Of a DNA stretch of 16,264 nt, positions 1 through 7,342 are shown one piece after another (position 1 is the stretch's first letter; every line of letters begins with the position of its first letter). Source of the stretch: an uncultured Clostridia bacterium (lineage in GTDB: Bacteria > Bacillota > Clostridia > Oscillospirales > CAG-272); NCBI GenBank assembly GCA_946061315.1, contig CAMGRB010000005.1, positions 1-16,264 on the forward strand, written 5' to 3'. The notes below the pieces were generated by a model. It saw only the letters and a list, made by a program, of their open reading frames with translations. It made no database searches and was not told the origin of the DNA. Made by a program: the position numbers and the translations under genes.

Positions 1-554
1 CGCAGGCGGCACTCCCCAAGACCGAGCAGATACCGGGAGAAACGCTTAAGGTCGGCGACAGAATAAAGGTGTTTGCAACGCAGGTAAGCTCCCCCGAGGT
101 AAAGGGTCCGCTTGTAACTCTTACAAGGCTTCATCCGAATCTCGTAAAGAGGCTTTTTGAAACCGAGGTGCCCGAAATATCGGACGGAACGGTTATAATA
201 AAGAGCATTTCAAGAGAGGCAGGCTCGAGGACGAAGATAGCGGTTTATTCAAGAGATCCCGAGGTTGACGCAGTCGGCTCCTGCATAGGAAACAAAGGCG
301 CGCGCATATCTCCGATAGTTGACGAGTTAAACGGCGAAAAGATAGACGTAATACCGTACAGCGAGGATCTTTGCGAGTATATAAAAGCGTCGCTTCTTCC
401 CGCTTCCGTAAAGAGCGTAACGCTTGAGGGAGAGAGAATGGCAAAGGTTATAGTCCCCGCAGACCAACTCTCGCTTGCAATAGGCAAAATGGGACAGAAC
501 GCACGCCTTGCCGCAAGACTTACGGGTTGTAAGATAGATATAAAGAGCGAATAA
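1..554 (+). CDS. nusA: Transcription termination/antitermination factor NusA, 3' part
   Basis: C-terminal part of NusA, which binds RNA polymerase and nascent RNA and modulates pausing, termination and antitermination. The reading frame is open from the window edge (first whole codon at base 3), so the N-terminal polymerase-binding domain and most of S1 lie upstream. Visible in order: the end of the S1 domain (EQIPGE, then GDRIKV), the linker GPLVTLTRLHPNLVKRLFE with EVPEI and SREAGSRTKIAV, the first KH domain with its GNKG loop (GSCIGNKGARI), and the second KH domain with GKMG in QLSLAIGKMGQNARLAARL. It ends at KIDIKSE, so it lacks the acidic C-terminal repeats of proteobacterial NusA, which is normal for Firmicutes. 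It is followed after 23 nt by rnpM, as in the usual nusA operon. Identification is secure; only the 5' end is missing. Confidence 0.97.
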   Translation, partial: QAALPKTEQIPGETLKVGDRIKVFATQVSSPEVKGPLVTLTRLHPNLVKRLFETEVPEISDGTVIIKSISREAGSRTKIAVYSRDPEVDAVGSCIGNKGARISPIVDELNGEKIDVIPYSEDLCEYIKASLLPASVKSVTLEGERMAKVIVPADQLSLAIGKMGQNARLAARLTGCKIDIKSE

Positions 555-577
555 CCGAGGAAAAACGGGGTGAGTTC

Positions 578-853
578 ATGGAAAATAAGAAGATAAAGAA
601 AGTACCCGTGCGCAAATGCCTCGGCTGTATGCAGTCGTTCCCCAAAAAAGAACTTATAAGAGTCGTAAGGACGCCCGAGGGCGAGGTCGTTCTCGATGCA
701 ACGGGTAAAAAGTCCGGCAGGGGAGCATACGTATGCAAAAGCGAGGCTTGCCTTAAAAAAGCGATAAAATCGGGCAGATTGCGCACTAATCTCGAAGCGG
801 ATATCCCCGAGGAAACGGTAAAAGAGCTTGTAAGGGAGATAACCGAGGAGTGA
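578..853 (+). CDS. rnpM: RNase P modulator RnpM (YlxR family)
   Basis: A 91-residue basic protein of the YlxR (DUF448) family, long known only as the small gene between nusA and infB. The B. subtilis protein has been reported to bind RNase P RNA and modulate RNase P activity. The family signature is clear: PVRKCLGC near residue 10, then KKELIRVVR, and GRGAYVC followed by a second Cys and a Lys-rich helix (SEACLKKAIKSGRL). The ATG at 578 is chosen because a GGGGTGA ribosome binding site lies about 5 nt upstream (567-573). The stop overlaps the next start by 4 nt (GTGA, 850-853), which indicates translational coupling with ylxQ. Family is certain. The role in RNase P control is inferred from B. 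subtilis. Confidence 0.94.
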   Translation: MENKKIKKVPVRKCLGCMQSFPKKELIRVVRTPEGEVVLDATGKKSGRGAYVCKSEACLKKAIKSGRLRTNLEADIPEETVKELVREITEE

Positions 854-1170
854 ATAACGACAGATTTTTATCAATGCTCGGTCTTTGCCGAAAGGCAGGC
901 AAGCTTGTAATAGGAGTTCCGATGGTTGCAAAGGAGATCTCCGAGGGTAAAATAAAGGTCGTTTTCGTAGCGGGTGACGCTTCGCAAAACGCAGTCAAAA
1001 AGACGACCGACAAATGCACGTTTTATAACGTGGAATGTATAAAGACCGATATAAGCGCCGCCGCACTCTCACATGCGGTCGGCAAAAGCGGTCCGGTATG
1101 CGCACTCGGCATAACCGACGGGAATTTTTCAAAAGAACTAATAACCCTTATATCTTACGAAAAGAGGTAA
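850..1170 (+). CDS. ylxQ: L7Ae/L30e-family ribosome-associated protein YlxQ
   Basis: A 106-residue protein of the L7Ae/L30e/S12e/Gadd45 fold, a kink-turn RNA-binding fold. Visible family features are [17 protein letters not shown] at the N terminus, then a strand [10 protein letters not shown], a second NVECIKTDI segment, and a C-terminal [14 protein letters not shown]. The start is GTG at 850, overlapping the rnpM stop by 4 nt; GGGAG at about 835-839 gives a plausible ribosome binding site inside the rnpM coding sequence. It is followed after 5 nt by infB. This small gene is typical of the nusA-infB operon in Firmicutes. The RNA target is not known from the sequence. Length and position match the family. 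Confidence 0.92.
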   Translation: MNNDRFLSMLGLCRKAGKLVIGVPMVAKEISEGKIKVVFVAGDASQNAVKKTTDKCTFYNVECIKTDISAAALSHAVGKSGPVCALGITDGNFSKELITLISYEKR

Positions 1171-1175
1171 ACAGC

Positions 1176-3935
1176 ATGGTACAACGTATTAAGGATTTTG
1201 CCAAAAAAATAAATTTTGACGTAAACGACGTTATTTCCGAGGCGCAGAATATCGGCATTTCGGGCAAGAGCCAAGCCTCGTCTTTAAACGAGGAGGAAGC
1301 GTCTAAAATATTGAACGCCATAACGCTCGGTAAGCAGATTTCGAGTATCGACGATTATCTCGACGGCAAGATAGTCATTCCCTCGAAGAAGAAGCCGAAA
1401 AAGAAGGTCGAGAAAAAGGCGGAGCCGAAAGAGGAGGCAAAAGCCGAGGTCAAAGCGGAGGTCAAAGACGAGGCAAAGGCTAAAACCGAAGCGGAGGTTA
1501 AGACCGAGGTCAAGGCAGAGGTTAAGGCAGAGGTTAAGCCGGAGGTCAAGGCAGAGCAAAAGCCACAGCCCGCGCAAAAGACAGAGGTCAAAACGGAGCC
1601 GAAGGTAGAGGTAAAGAGGGCAAGCGAGATAAACGAGAGGGCGAAAAACGCAATGGCGCCGAAGGGCGAGAGGCGCGATTTCCACACCGATTTCAAAAAG
1701 CCCGCACAGAAAAACGATACGTTTTCTCCGTCTGCTCAAAAGCCCGATTTCAGACAGAAGGACGGCTTTAAGAAGGATTTCGGTCAGGACAAAAAGAGCT
1801 TTGACCGCCAAGGAGATTTCCGCAAGGGTGGAGATTTCAGGCGTGACGAGCGCGGCTCGTTCGGCGGTTTCGATAAGGACGCAGCTCCGAGGCGCCCGCA
1901 GTACAATCCCGCACCGAAGGTAAAGCACCAGGAGAGCAACACCATTGAAATAAAGAAGAAAACGGGAGCTACCCGTATAGTCGATACGAGGACGGTCGAT
2001 ATTGACCTTTCCAAGTACGACGACAAGACGGATATGTACGCATCGTCCTACGAGGCGTACGGTCAGTCAACCTCGAAGCAGAAGCTCAAAAAGCAGAACA
2101 CCAAGGACGCATACGGCTCAAAGAAGGAAAAAGAGCGTATGGCTATGGAGAAAATGAAGAGAGAGGTGTTTGAAAAAGCAAAGAACACCAAGCTCTCCAT
2201 AACCGTCCCCGACGAGATAACCGTCGGTGAGCTTGCAACGAGGCTTAAGGTAACCTCTGGCGAGGTAATAAAGAAGCTTATGATGATGGGCGTTATGGCG
2301 TCCGTCAACCAGACGATAGACTACGATACCGCGTACCTGATAGGCGACGAGCTTGGGGTCAAGGTATCGAAAGAGGTCGTTGTCACCATAGAGGAAAAGC
2401 TTTTCGACGACGAAAAAGACCCCGAGGAAGATCTTGTCGAGCGCGCGCCTGTTGTGTGCGTTATGGGTCACGTCGACCACGGAAAGACGTCACTTCTTGA
2501 CGCGATAAGACACACGAACGTAATATCGGGCGAGGCAGGCGGAATAACCCAGCATATAGGCGCTTACAGAGTAAATATAAAGAACAAGGATATAACGTTC
2601 CTTGACACCCCCGGACACGAGGCGTTTACGGCCATGCGTTTAAGAGGTGCCATGGCAACGGATATAGCGATAATAGTCGTTGCGGCTGACGACGGAATAA
2701 TGCCGCAGACCATAGAGGCTATAAATCACGCCAAGGCGGCAGGGGTAGATATAATAGTCGCAATAAACAAGATGGATAAGCCCGCGGCAAACCCCGACGC
2801 CGTAAAGCAGGAGCTTACGAAGTACGATCTCGTTCCGGAGGAGTGGGGCGGCGACGTTATCTGCGTCCCCGTATCCGCGGTAACGGGCAAGGGCATTGAC
2901 GACCTTCTTGAAAATATCCTTCTCGTTGCGGAGGTAAAGGAGCTTAAAGCAAATCCGAAGCGTCACGCAAAGGGAATCGTTATCGAGGCAAAGCTCGATA
3001 AGGGCAGAGGACCCGTTGCAACGATACTCGTTCAAAACGGTACTCTCCACGCAGGCGACGTAGTTATAGCGGGCACGGCAGTCGGCAGAGTAAGGGCGAT
3101 GACCGACCACAACGGCAAAGCGCTCAAAGAAGCGGGACCGAGCGTGCCGGTTGAGATAACGGGACTTGACGGAGTGCCTTCCGCAGGTGACGAGTTCAAT
3201 GCCGTCGAGGACGAAAAGATGGCAAGAGAGCTTGCCGAGCAAAGACGTTCAAGGGCAAAGGAGGAGGAGTTCAAGTCGAGCGCAAAGGTAAATCTCGACG
3301 ACTTGTTCTCACAGATAAGCGAGGGCGCAAAGGAGATAAACGTCATAATAAAAGCGGACGTCGGCGGCTCCTGCGAGGCTGTAAAATCTTCGCTTGAAAA
3401 GCTCTCGAACGACGAGGTAAAGATAAAGGTTATCCACACCGCAGTCGGCGGAATTACCGAGGGTGACGTTATGCTCGCGGCCGCCTCCAATGCGATAATA
3501 GTCGGCTTTAACGTACGTCCCGACAAAAACGCAATAGACTCCGCGGCAAGACAAAACGTCGATATAAGAACGCACAGAATAATCTACGAGATAATCGAGG
3601 AAATGGAAGCGGCGATGAAGGGAATGCTCGCTCCCGAGTACAAAGAGGTTATAAACGGTCACGCAGAGGTGCGCCAGACGATAAGAGTGCCGAGCGTTGG
3701 AACGATAGCGGGCTCTTACGTAAGGGACGGCAAGATAACGCGTGCTTCGCAGATAAGAATATTGAGGGACGGCATAGTTATCGCCGAGGACAAAATCTCG
3801 TCACTGCGCCGTTTCAAAGATGACGTAAAGGAAGTTGCGGCAGGCTACGAATGCGGCGTCGGACTTGAAAAGTTCAACGACATAAGAGAGGGCGACGTGC
3901 TCGAAGCGTTCGTTATGGAGGAAGTCGCACGGTAA
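1176..3935 (+). CDS. infB: Translation initiation factor IF-2
   Basis: IF-2 is the GTPase that brings initiator fMet-tRNA to the 30S subunit and promotes subunit joining. The ATG at 1176 ([11 protein letters not shown], 919 residues) is chosen over upstream in-frame codons because AAGAGG at 1162-1167 is well placed and the longer frame would overlap ylxQ. Order: a short IF2-N helix domain (about 1-60), a Lys/Glu/Ala/Val-rich repeat tract (about 70-150), a Phe/Asp/Arg/Lys/Gln-rich segment (about 165-250), a second IF2-N-like domain ([17 protein letters not shown]), then the G domain. G motifs are intact: GHVDHGKT (431-438), DTPGH (477-481), NKMD (531-534) and SAV (567-569). The beta-barrel and C-terminal fMet-tRNA domain ([18 protein letters not shown], then [14 protein letters not shown]) follow. 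No rbfA follows, which is unusual. Confidence 0.98.
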   Translation: MVQRIKDFAKKINFDVNDVISEAQNIGISGKSQASSLNEEEASKILNAITLGKQISSIDDYLDGKIVIPSKKKPKKKVEKKAEPKEEAKAEVKAEVKDEAKAKTEAEVKTEVKAEVKAEVKPEVKAEQKPQPAQKTEVKTEPKVEVKRASEINERAKNAMAPKGERRDFHTDFKKPAQKNDTFSPSAQKPDFRQKDGFKKDFGQDKKSFDRQGDFRKGGDFRRDERGSFGGFDKDAAPRRPQYNPAPKVKHQESNTIEIKKKTGATRIVDTRTVDIDLSKYDDKTDMYASSYEAYGQSTSKQKLKKQNTKDAYGSKKEKERMAMEKMKREVFEKAKNTKLSITVPDEITVGELATRLKVTSGEVIKKLMMMGVMASVNQTIDYDTAYLIGDELGVKVSKEVVVTIEEKLFDDEKDPEEDLVERAPVVCVMGHVDHGKTSLLDAIRHTNVISGEAGGITQHIGAYRVNIKNKDITFLDTPGHEAFTAMRLRGAMATDIAIIVVAADDGIMPQTIEAINHAKAAGVDIIVAINKMDKPAANPDAVKQELTKYDLVPEEWGGDVICVPVSAVTGKGIDDLLENILLVAEVKELKANPKRHAKGIVIEAKLDKGRGPVATILVQNGTLHAGDVVIAGTAVGRVRAMTDHNGKALKEAGPSVPVEITGLDGVPSAGDEFNAVEDEKMARELAEQRRSRAKEEEFKSSAKVNLDDLFSQISEGAKEINVIIKADVGGSCEAVKSSLEKLSNDEVKIKVIHTAVGGITEGDVMLAAASNAIIVGFNVRPDKNAIDSAARQNVDIRTHRIIYEIIEEMEAAMKGMLAPEYKEVINGHAEVRQTIRVPSVGTIAGSYVRDGKITRASQIRILRDGIVIAEDKISSLRRFKDDVKEVAAGYECGVGLEKFNDIREGDVLEAFVMEEVAR

Positions 3936-3947
3936 ACGCAAAATAAA

Positions 3948-3971
3948 GGCGCAAGACTAAAATCTTGCGCC
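3948..3971. terminator. Perfect 9-bp hairpin after infB, without a U-tract on the plus strand
   Basis: GGCGCAAGA (3948-3956) pairs perfectly with TCTTGCGCC (3963-3971) around a 6-nt loop, 12 nt after the infB stop. On the plus strand the 3' flank is AATCGAAAAAAAC, not a T run, so classical intrinsic termination of the nusA operon here looks weak. On the minus strand the flank reads TTTATTTT, but no minus-strand gene is nearby. It may stabilise the 3' end of the infB mRNA, or act as a leaky or factor-dependent terminator. Confidence 0.55.
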
Positions 3972-3986
3972 AATCGAAAAAAACTC

Positions 3987-4016
3987 TTGACAAACGCTAT
4001 ACGTTGCGTGTATAAT
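3987..4016 (+). promoter_or_regulatory. Sigma-A promoter of the rpmH-rnpA-yidC cluster, perfect consensus boxes
   Basis: TTGACA at 3987-3992 and TATAAT at 4011-4016 match the consensus in all 12 positions, with an 18-nt spacer. The expected transcription start is near 4023, giving a leader of almost 90 nt before rpmH. That leader contains a small hairpin, AGAAG (4071-4075) with CTTCT (4082-4086), and the AAGGAGGT ribosome binding site at 4097-4104. A strong promoter fits the ribosomal protein L34 gene downstream. Confidence 0.85.
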
Positions 4017-4110
4017 ATAGTTTGTCTTGGAATCACGAAAAATAGATTTTCTTCAAAAGCGATATGCGAGAGAAGAACGGACTTCTGATATGATTTAAGG
4101 AGGTGCTAAC

Positions 4111-4245
4111 ATGTTAAGAACTTATCAGCCTAAAAAACGCCAGAGAAAAAAAGAGCATGGCTTCAGAAAAAGAATGAGAACTGCCGACGGCAGAAAGGTC
4201 TTGAAAAGAAGACGCGCAAAAGGCAGAGCAAGACTTACCTATTGA
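4111..4245 (+). CDS. rpmH: 50S ribosomal protein L34
   Basis: A 44-residue, very basic protein, the standard L34 length. The translation starts [20 protein letters not shown], continues with [19 protein letters not shown] and ends ARLTY. L34 is a late-assembling protein bound to 23S rRNA in the large subunit. The start is set by a perfect AAGGAGGT ribosome binding site (4097-4104) 6 nt upstream. It is driven by the consensus promoter at 3987-4016 and followed by an intrinsic terminator, so much of the transcription probably stops before rnpA. rpmH is usually next to dnaA and oriC; here infB is upstream instead. Confidence 0.98.
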   Translation: MLRTYQPKKRQRKKEHGFRKRMRTADGRKVLKRRRAKGRARLTY

Positions 4246-4257
4246 TTGCTTTTATCG

Positions 4258-4290
4258 CCTCCGGACCTTACACGTTCGGAGGACTTTTTT
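4258..4290 (+). terminator. Intrinsic terminator/attenuator between rpmH and rnpA
   Basis: CCTCCGGAC (4258-4266) pairs with GTTCGGAGG (4274-4282), with one G-T wobble and a 7-nt loop. A run of six T follows at 4285-4290. This is a good rho-independent terminator 12 nt after the rpmH stop. No separate promoter for rnpA is evident downstream, so partial read-through would set the L34 to RnpA ratio. Confidence 0.85.
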
Positions 4291-4300
4291 AAGAAAAAAC

Positions 4301-4336
4301 GGGGAGATGTGTCTGTTTTTTTACGGACACGCCCCC
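4301..4336 (+). other. Second hairpin in the rpmH-rnpA gap
   Basis: GTGTCTG (4309-4315) pairs with CGGACAC (4324-4330), with one T-G wobble, around a T-rich loop. An outer GGGG (4301-4304) can pair with the CCCCC run (4332-4336). No T run follows on the plus strand, so it is not a terminator in that direction. It may be a processing or stability element in the rnpA leader. A third small stem, TGCAG (4366-4370) with CTGCA (4379-4383), follows. Confidence 0.5.
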
Positions 4337-4383
4337 AACAAAAAAATGATCGTGATGTGAAAAAGTGCAGAAATACGACTGCA

Positions 4384-4399
4384 AAAAGGGGTCCCTTTT
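4384..4399 (+). promoter_or_regulatory. Inverted repeat overlapping the rnpA ribosome binding site
   Basis: AAAAGGG (4384-4390) and CCCTTTT (4393-4399) form a near-perfect palindrome ending directly at the rnpA ATG (4400). The only Shine-Dalgarno-like sequence, AGGGG (4387-4391), lies inside it. With a realistic 4-nt loop, six pairs could form and would hide the ribosome binding site. It may limit rnpA translation; this is inferred from sequence symmetry only. Confidence 0.45.
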
Positions 4400-4879
4400 A
4401 TGAAGCATATCGCAATAAGTGAAAATCATCTGTATTCCAAATCGTACGCAAAGGGCAACAAATACGTGGGCGAAAACGTCGTCATTTACGTATTAAAAGA
4501 CTTAAAAGCGAAAAAACTTATGATGGCAAATCCTATGAAGGTTTATATAAACAGAATAGGAATCACCGTGTCAAAAAAGCTCGGAGGTGCCGTTTGCCGT
4601 ACGAGGATAAAAAGAATTTTGCGTGAGGGTTTAAGGCAAACCGAAAAAGAGAACAAGGTAAAAGGCGGATACCTTGTCGTCCTCGCCGCCCGTTCGGGTG
4701 CGAGGGAGGCAAAATCCACCGATATTGCAAACGACGTAAAGAGGGCTTTTATGTCCCTCGGGCTCATCGAAAAGAAAGAAAAATCGGACACAGTGTCCGA
4801 AATTTGTGCAAAAACCGAAAAAGAATCGGATTTTAAGGCGGCGGAAAATTCCGCTTGTGAAAATGAAGAAAATACTTGA
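4400..4879 (+). CDS. rnpA: RNase P protein component RnpA
   Basis: Protein subunit of RNase P, which helps the catalytic RNA bind and cleave 5' leaders of pre-tRNAs. The family core is visible: [15 protein letters not shown] followed by the RNR-type motif [13 protein letters not shown], then [13 protein letters not shown]. In the usual RNxxKR motif the Asn is a Thr here. The family is normally about 115-120 residues; this protein has 159, because a roughly 40-residue charged tail (from about residue 118, rich in Lys, Glu, Ser and Asp) follows the last core helix. The start at 4400 has a modest AGGGG ribosome binding site within an inverted repeat. The 3' end overlaps yidD by 17 nt, which suggests coupled translation. 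Identification is firm despite N-terminal divergence. Confidence 0.94.
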   Translation: MKHIAISENHLYSKSYAKGNKYVGENVVIYVLKDLKAKKLMMANPMKVYINRIGITVSKKLGGAVCRTRIKRILREGLRQTEKENKVKGGYLVVLAARSGAREAKSTDIANDVKRAFMSLGLIEKKEKSDTVSEICAKTEKESDFKAAENSACENEENT

Positions 4880-5123
4880 ATTTTTAATAAGGGTGTACCG
4901 TAAGTTTATATCGCCCATCAAACCGTGTTGCTGTCGGTTTACTCCGACATGCTCGCAGTATGCGCTTGACGCGATAGAGCGCTTCGGTGCAATAAGAGGT
5001 ACGCTCCTTGCGATATGGCGGATATTGCGTTGCAATCCGTTCTGCAGAGGAGGCTACGACCCTGTGCCGGACAAATTTACTTTCAGACGGCAGAATAAAA
5101 AAGAGGAGAAGTCAGATGAATGA
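4863..5123 (+). CDS. yidD: Membrane protein insertion efficiency factor YidD
   Basis: An 86-residue YidD-family protein, thought to assist YidC-dependent membrane insertion. The ATG at 4863 gives [20 protein letters not shown], which matches the family start; the frame extends upstream inside rnpA, but those codons do not fit the family. The diagnostic cysteine-rich core is [17 protein letters not shown], followed by [20 protein letters not shown]. The short C-terminal tail is charged. The amphipathic N-terminal helix is typical of a peripheral membrane protein. The gene overlaps rnpA (17 nt) and yidC (8 nt), so rnpA-yidD-yidC are probably coupled. This gene order is conserved in many bacteria. 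Confidence 0.95.
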   Translation: MKKILEFLIRVYRKFISPIKPCCCRFTPTCSQYALDAIERFGAIRGTLLAIWRILRCNPFCRGGYDPVPDKFTFRRQNKKEEKSDE

Positions 5124-6261
5124 TTTTTTAGCTAAACTGCTCGGCTACGTAATGCAAGGATGTTATTGGCTCACCAATAACTACGTGCTCGCACTCCTTT
5201 TGTTCGCTCTTGCCATGCAGCTTCTTATGTTGCCGCTTGGCTTAAAGCAACAGAAGAATATGATAAAACAGGCAAAACTGCGCCCGAGAGAAATGGCGAT
5301 AAAGAAAAAATACGCCGGGCGCAACGACCAGGTTTCCATGAAAAAATGTCAGAACGAGATAATGGAAATGTATCAGCAAGAAGGATACAGCACGATGGCG
5401 GGATGCCTTCCCATGCTCGTTCAGCTCATAATAGTCTTTCCGCTCTATCAGGTAGTTATCCGTCCGCTTGAGTTTATAAGCGGTCTTACCGCCGATATGT
5501 GCGGAGAGATGGCAGACATACTTATGGGCGTTGGCGACGGTGCCTTCAAGGCTTATACCGGATACCAGATAGACCTTATAAGGAAGATAGAGGAACTCGG
5601 CGTCGGAAACCTCTCGGAAAAATTTCAGGGCTTTCTTGACGGCAAAACGTTGCCCGACGTGTCGCTTTTCGGGGTCGACCTCGGAATTACGCCGTTTGCG
5701 GCATTAAAGAGCGCTTCGTGGTGGCTCGTTTTCGTCCCGATACTCAACCTCGGGCTTATGTATCTGTCGCAGTTCCTTTCAAAGAAGTTCACTTATCAGA
5801 ACACCCAGGCAGAAGCGGCAAACAATTCTTCAATGAAGATAATGATGTACGTTTTGCCTCTTATGACGTTTTTCATAACGTTCAACTTTGCATCTGCTAT
5901 CGGTATTTACTGGATCTTCAGAACGATACTTTCAATGGCACAGCAGTTTATACTCGCCAAGGTAATGCCTTACCCCGTGTTTACGGAGGAGGACTACAAA
6001 AAGGCGGAGCGTGAGTATAAAAAGGGCAAGAGCGGGCAGGAAACCGTATATCCGCAAAGGGAATACCGTTCGCTCCACCATATAGACGACGATGATTATC
6101 CGGCGCCTAAAACCAACAACAAAAACAAGAACGGCAAAACGCAGGTAAAGCCCTCCGTCAGCAAGCCGTCTAACAATTCCGCAGAAAAAGCGGAAAAGAG
6201 CATAACCGATAAAAGCATTACGGACGATACCGTGACAAATGACAATCCGAAAGAGGAATAA
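5116..6261 (+). CDS. yidC: YidC/Oxa1-family membrane protein insertase
   Basis: Inserts membrane proteins into the cytoplasmic membrane, alone or with the Sec translocon. The ATG at 5116 (381 residues) is preceded by GAGGAG (5103-5108); upstream in-frame codons lie within yidD. Five hydrophobic segments match the conserved core: about 21-43, 94-116, 199-220, 242-258 and 259-280. [11 protein letters not shown] after the first and [13 protein letters not shown] [11 protein letters not shown] before the second are family hallmarks. There is no lipoprotein signal, and the region between segments 2 and 3 is long (about 80 residues). At the position of the conserved hydrophilic-groove arginine (R366 in E. 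coli, R-x4-P-L) there is Gln35 (QLLMLPL). The C-terminal tail is charged and low complexity. It is followed after 3 nt by jag. Confidence 0.96.
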   Translation: MNDFLAKLLGYVMQGCYWLTNNYVLALLLFALAMQLLMLPLGLKQQKNMIKQAKLRPREMAIKKKYAGRNDQVSMKKCQNEIMEMYQQEGYSTMAGCLPMLVQLIIVFPLYQVVIRPLEFISGLTADMCGEMADILMGVGDGAFKAYTGYQIDLIRKIEELGVGNLSEKFQGFLDGKTLPDVSLFGVDLGITPFAALKSASWWLVFVPILNLGLMYLSQFLSKKFTYQNTQAEAANNSSMKIMMYVLPLMTFFITFNFASAIGIYWIFRTILSMAQQFILAKVMPYPVFTEEDYKKAEREYKKGKSGQETVYPQREYRSLHHIDDDDYPAPKTNNKNKNGKTQVKPSVSKPSNNSAEKAEKSITDKSITDDTVTNDNPKEE

Positions 6262-6264
6262 AAA

Positions 6265-7182
6265 ATGAGATTTGAATATACAGTGACGGCAAAAACCGTC
6301 GATGAAGCATACAAGAAGGCAATAGACCTTTATTCAAGCCTCGGCGAAATTTCCATGGAGGAAGTAATAAACAGAGGCAAAAAAGGATTTCTCGGTATAG
6401 GTGCAGTCAATGCCGAGATAAGAATTTCCGTTGACGACGGAAAAGAAGAAAAGAAGCCGGAGGCAACAAAAAAGCCTCAAAAGAACGACACTCCCCAAAG
6501 AAAAGACGCACAAAAGAGCGAAAAACCGCAAAAGAAGCAGGATAACGCCGCGCCAAAGACCGAAAGAGCCGCACAGAGCGCAAGGCAGGAAGCTCCGAAA
6601 AGAGAAAAACGCCCTCAAAGACCCGTTCAGCCGGTACGTCCCGAGGAGCCGGAAAAAGAGCGCATAAAGGACGAGGATATCCATATAACCGCCCAAGAAA
6701 AGCAGGTTGTAATAGATTTTCTCAACAAGTTCATAAAGGATATCAACTTTAACTGCGTTGCCGAGGGTGACCTGACCCCCGACGAAAACGGATACGTGAC
6801 GAGAAAAGTTGATATAAACGGAGAGGACGCCTCCGCCCTTATAGGACATCACGGCGAAACGCTCGACGCTATTCAGTATCTTGCAAACCTCTGCCTCGCA
6901 CGCAAATTTGAAGGCGACCACAAGGAATACGTAAAGGTAGTCGTCGACATCGGCGGTTACAGGGCAAAGAGAGAGCAGTCGCTGCGTGCTCTTGCAAGAA
7001 GAATGGGCGAGAAGGCGCTCAAATACAAGAGAAACGTTCTTCTTGAGCCGATGAACGCATATGAGAGAAGAATAATTCACTCCGAGATACAGACAATGGA
7101 CGGAATTTCCACTCACTCGGTAGGCTACGACGAGAACAGAAAAATCGTCATCACCTACGACGGTAAGGATAAAAGAAACTGA
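6265..7182 (+). CDS. jag: RNA-binding protein KhpB (Jag/SpoIIIJ-associated, KH-R3H)
   Basis: A 305-residue RNA-binding protein that usually follows yidC. In other Firmicutes it acts with KhpA in control of cell elongation and mRNA. Three parts are visible. The Jag_N domain spans about 1-56 and includes the signature GKKGFLGIG (38-46). A Lys/Glu/Pro/Gln-rich low-complexity linker covers about 57-138. The C-terminal half carries a KH domain with the GxxG loop GHHG (194-197) in ASALIGHHGETLDAIQYL and an R3H domain with R268 and H272 in MNAYERRIIHSEIQ. The ATG is 3 nt after the yidC stop with AGAGGA at 6253-6258 as ribosome binding site. A terminator follows, so this is the last gene of the cluster; the usual mnmE-mnmG-rsmG block is absent. 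Confidence 0.95.
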   Translation: MRFEYTVTAKTVDEAYKKAIDLYSSLGEISMEEVINRGKKGFLGIGAVNAEIRISVDDGKEEKKPEATKKPQKNDTPQRKDAQKSEKPQKKQDNAAPKTERAAQSARQEAPKREKRPQRPVQPVRPEEPEKERIKDEDIHITAQEKQVVIDFLNKFIKDINFNCVAEGDLTPDENGYVTRKVDINGEDASALIGHHGETLDAIQYLANLCLARKFEGDHKEYVKVVVDIGGYRAKREQSLRALARRMGEKALKYKRNVLLEPMNAYERRIIHSEIQTMDGISTHSVGYDENRKIVITYDGKDKRN

Positions 7183-7233
7183 AAATCCTATCCGAAAATT
7201 TGTTTTGTAACAAGAACGAAAAATAAAACATTT

Positions 7234-7278
7234 ACCGCTTTTTATTTCCGGTTTACCTGGGGATGAAAAGCGGTTTTT
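7234..7278 (+). terminator. Intrinsic terminator after jag
   Basis: ACCGCTTTT (7234-7242) pairs perfectly with AAAAGCGGT (7266-7274), followed by a T run to 7278 and an AT-rich flank. The 23-nt loop is long but can fold further (CCGGTTTACCTGG). It closes the rpmH-jag cluster. I see no convincing promoter for the next gene in the remaining 64 nt. Confidence 0.75.
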
Positions 7279-7342
7279 ATATGTAATGCAAGTAATATTT
7301 TTTCGGGAAACGTGCATACTAACCGAAAAAGAGGTGTAAGAA

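Noticed and set aside
1035..1175. A longer IF-2 start inside ylxQ.
   Set aside because: The extra residues do not resemble IF-2; [11 protein letters not shown] at 1176 follows a good ribosome binding site and fits the family start.
3430..3438. A perfect DnaA box TTATCCACA, tempting because rpmH clusters often adjoin oriC.
   Set aside because: It is a single copy inside the infB coding sequence (Val-Ile-His-Thr codons). No cluster of boxes or AT-rich unwinding region is seen in the infB-rpmH gap.
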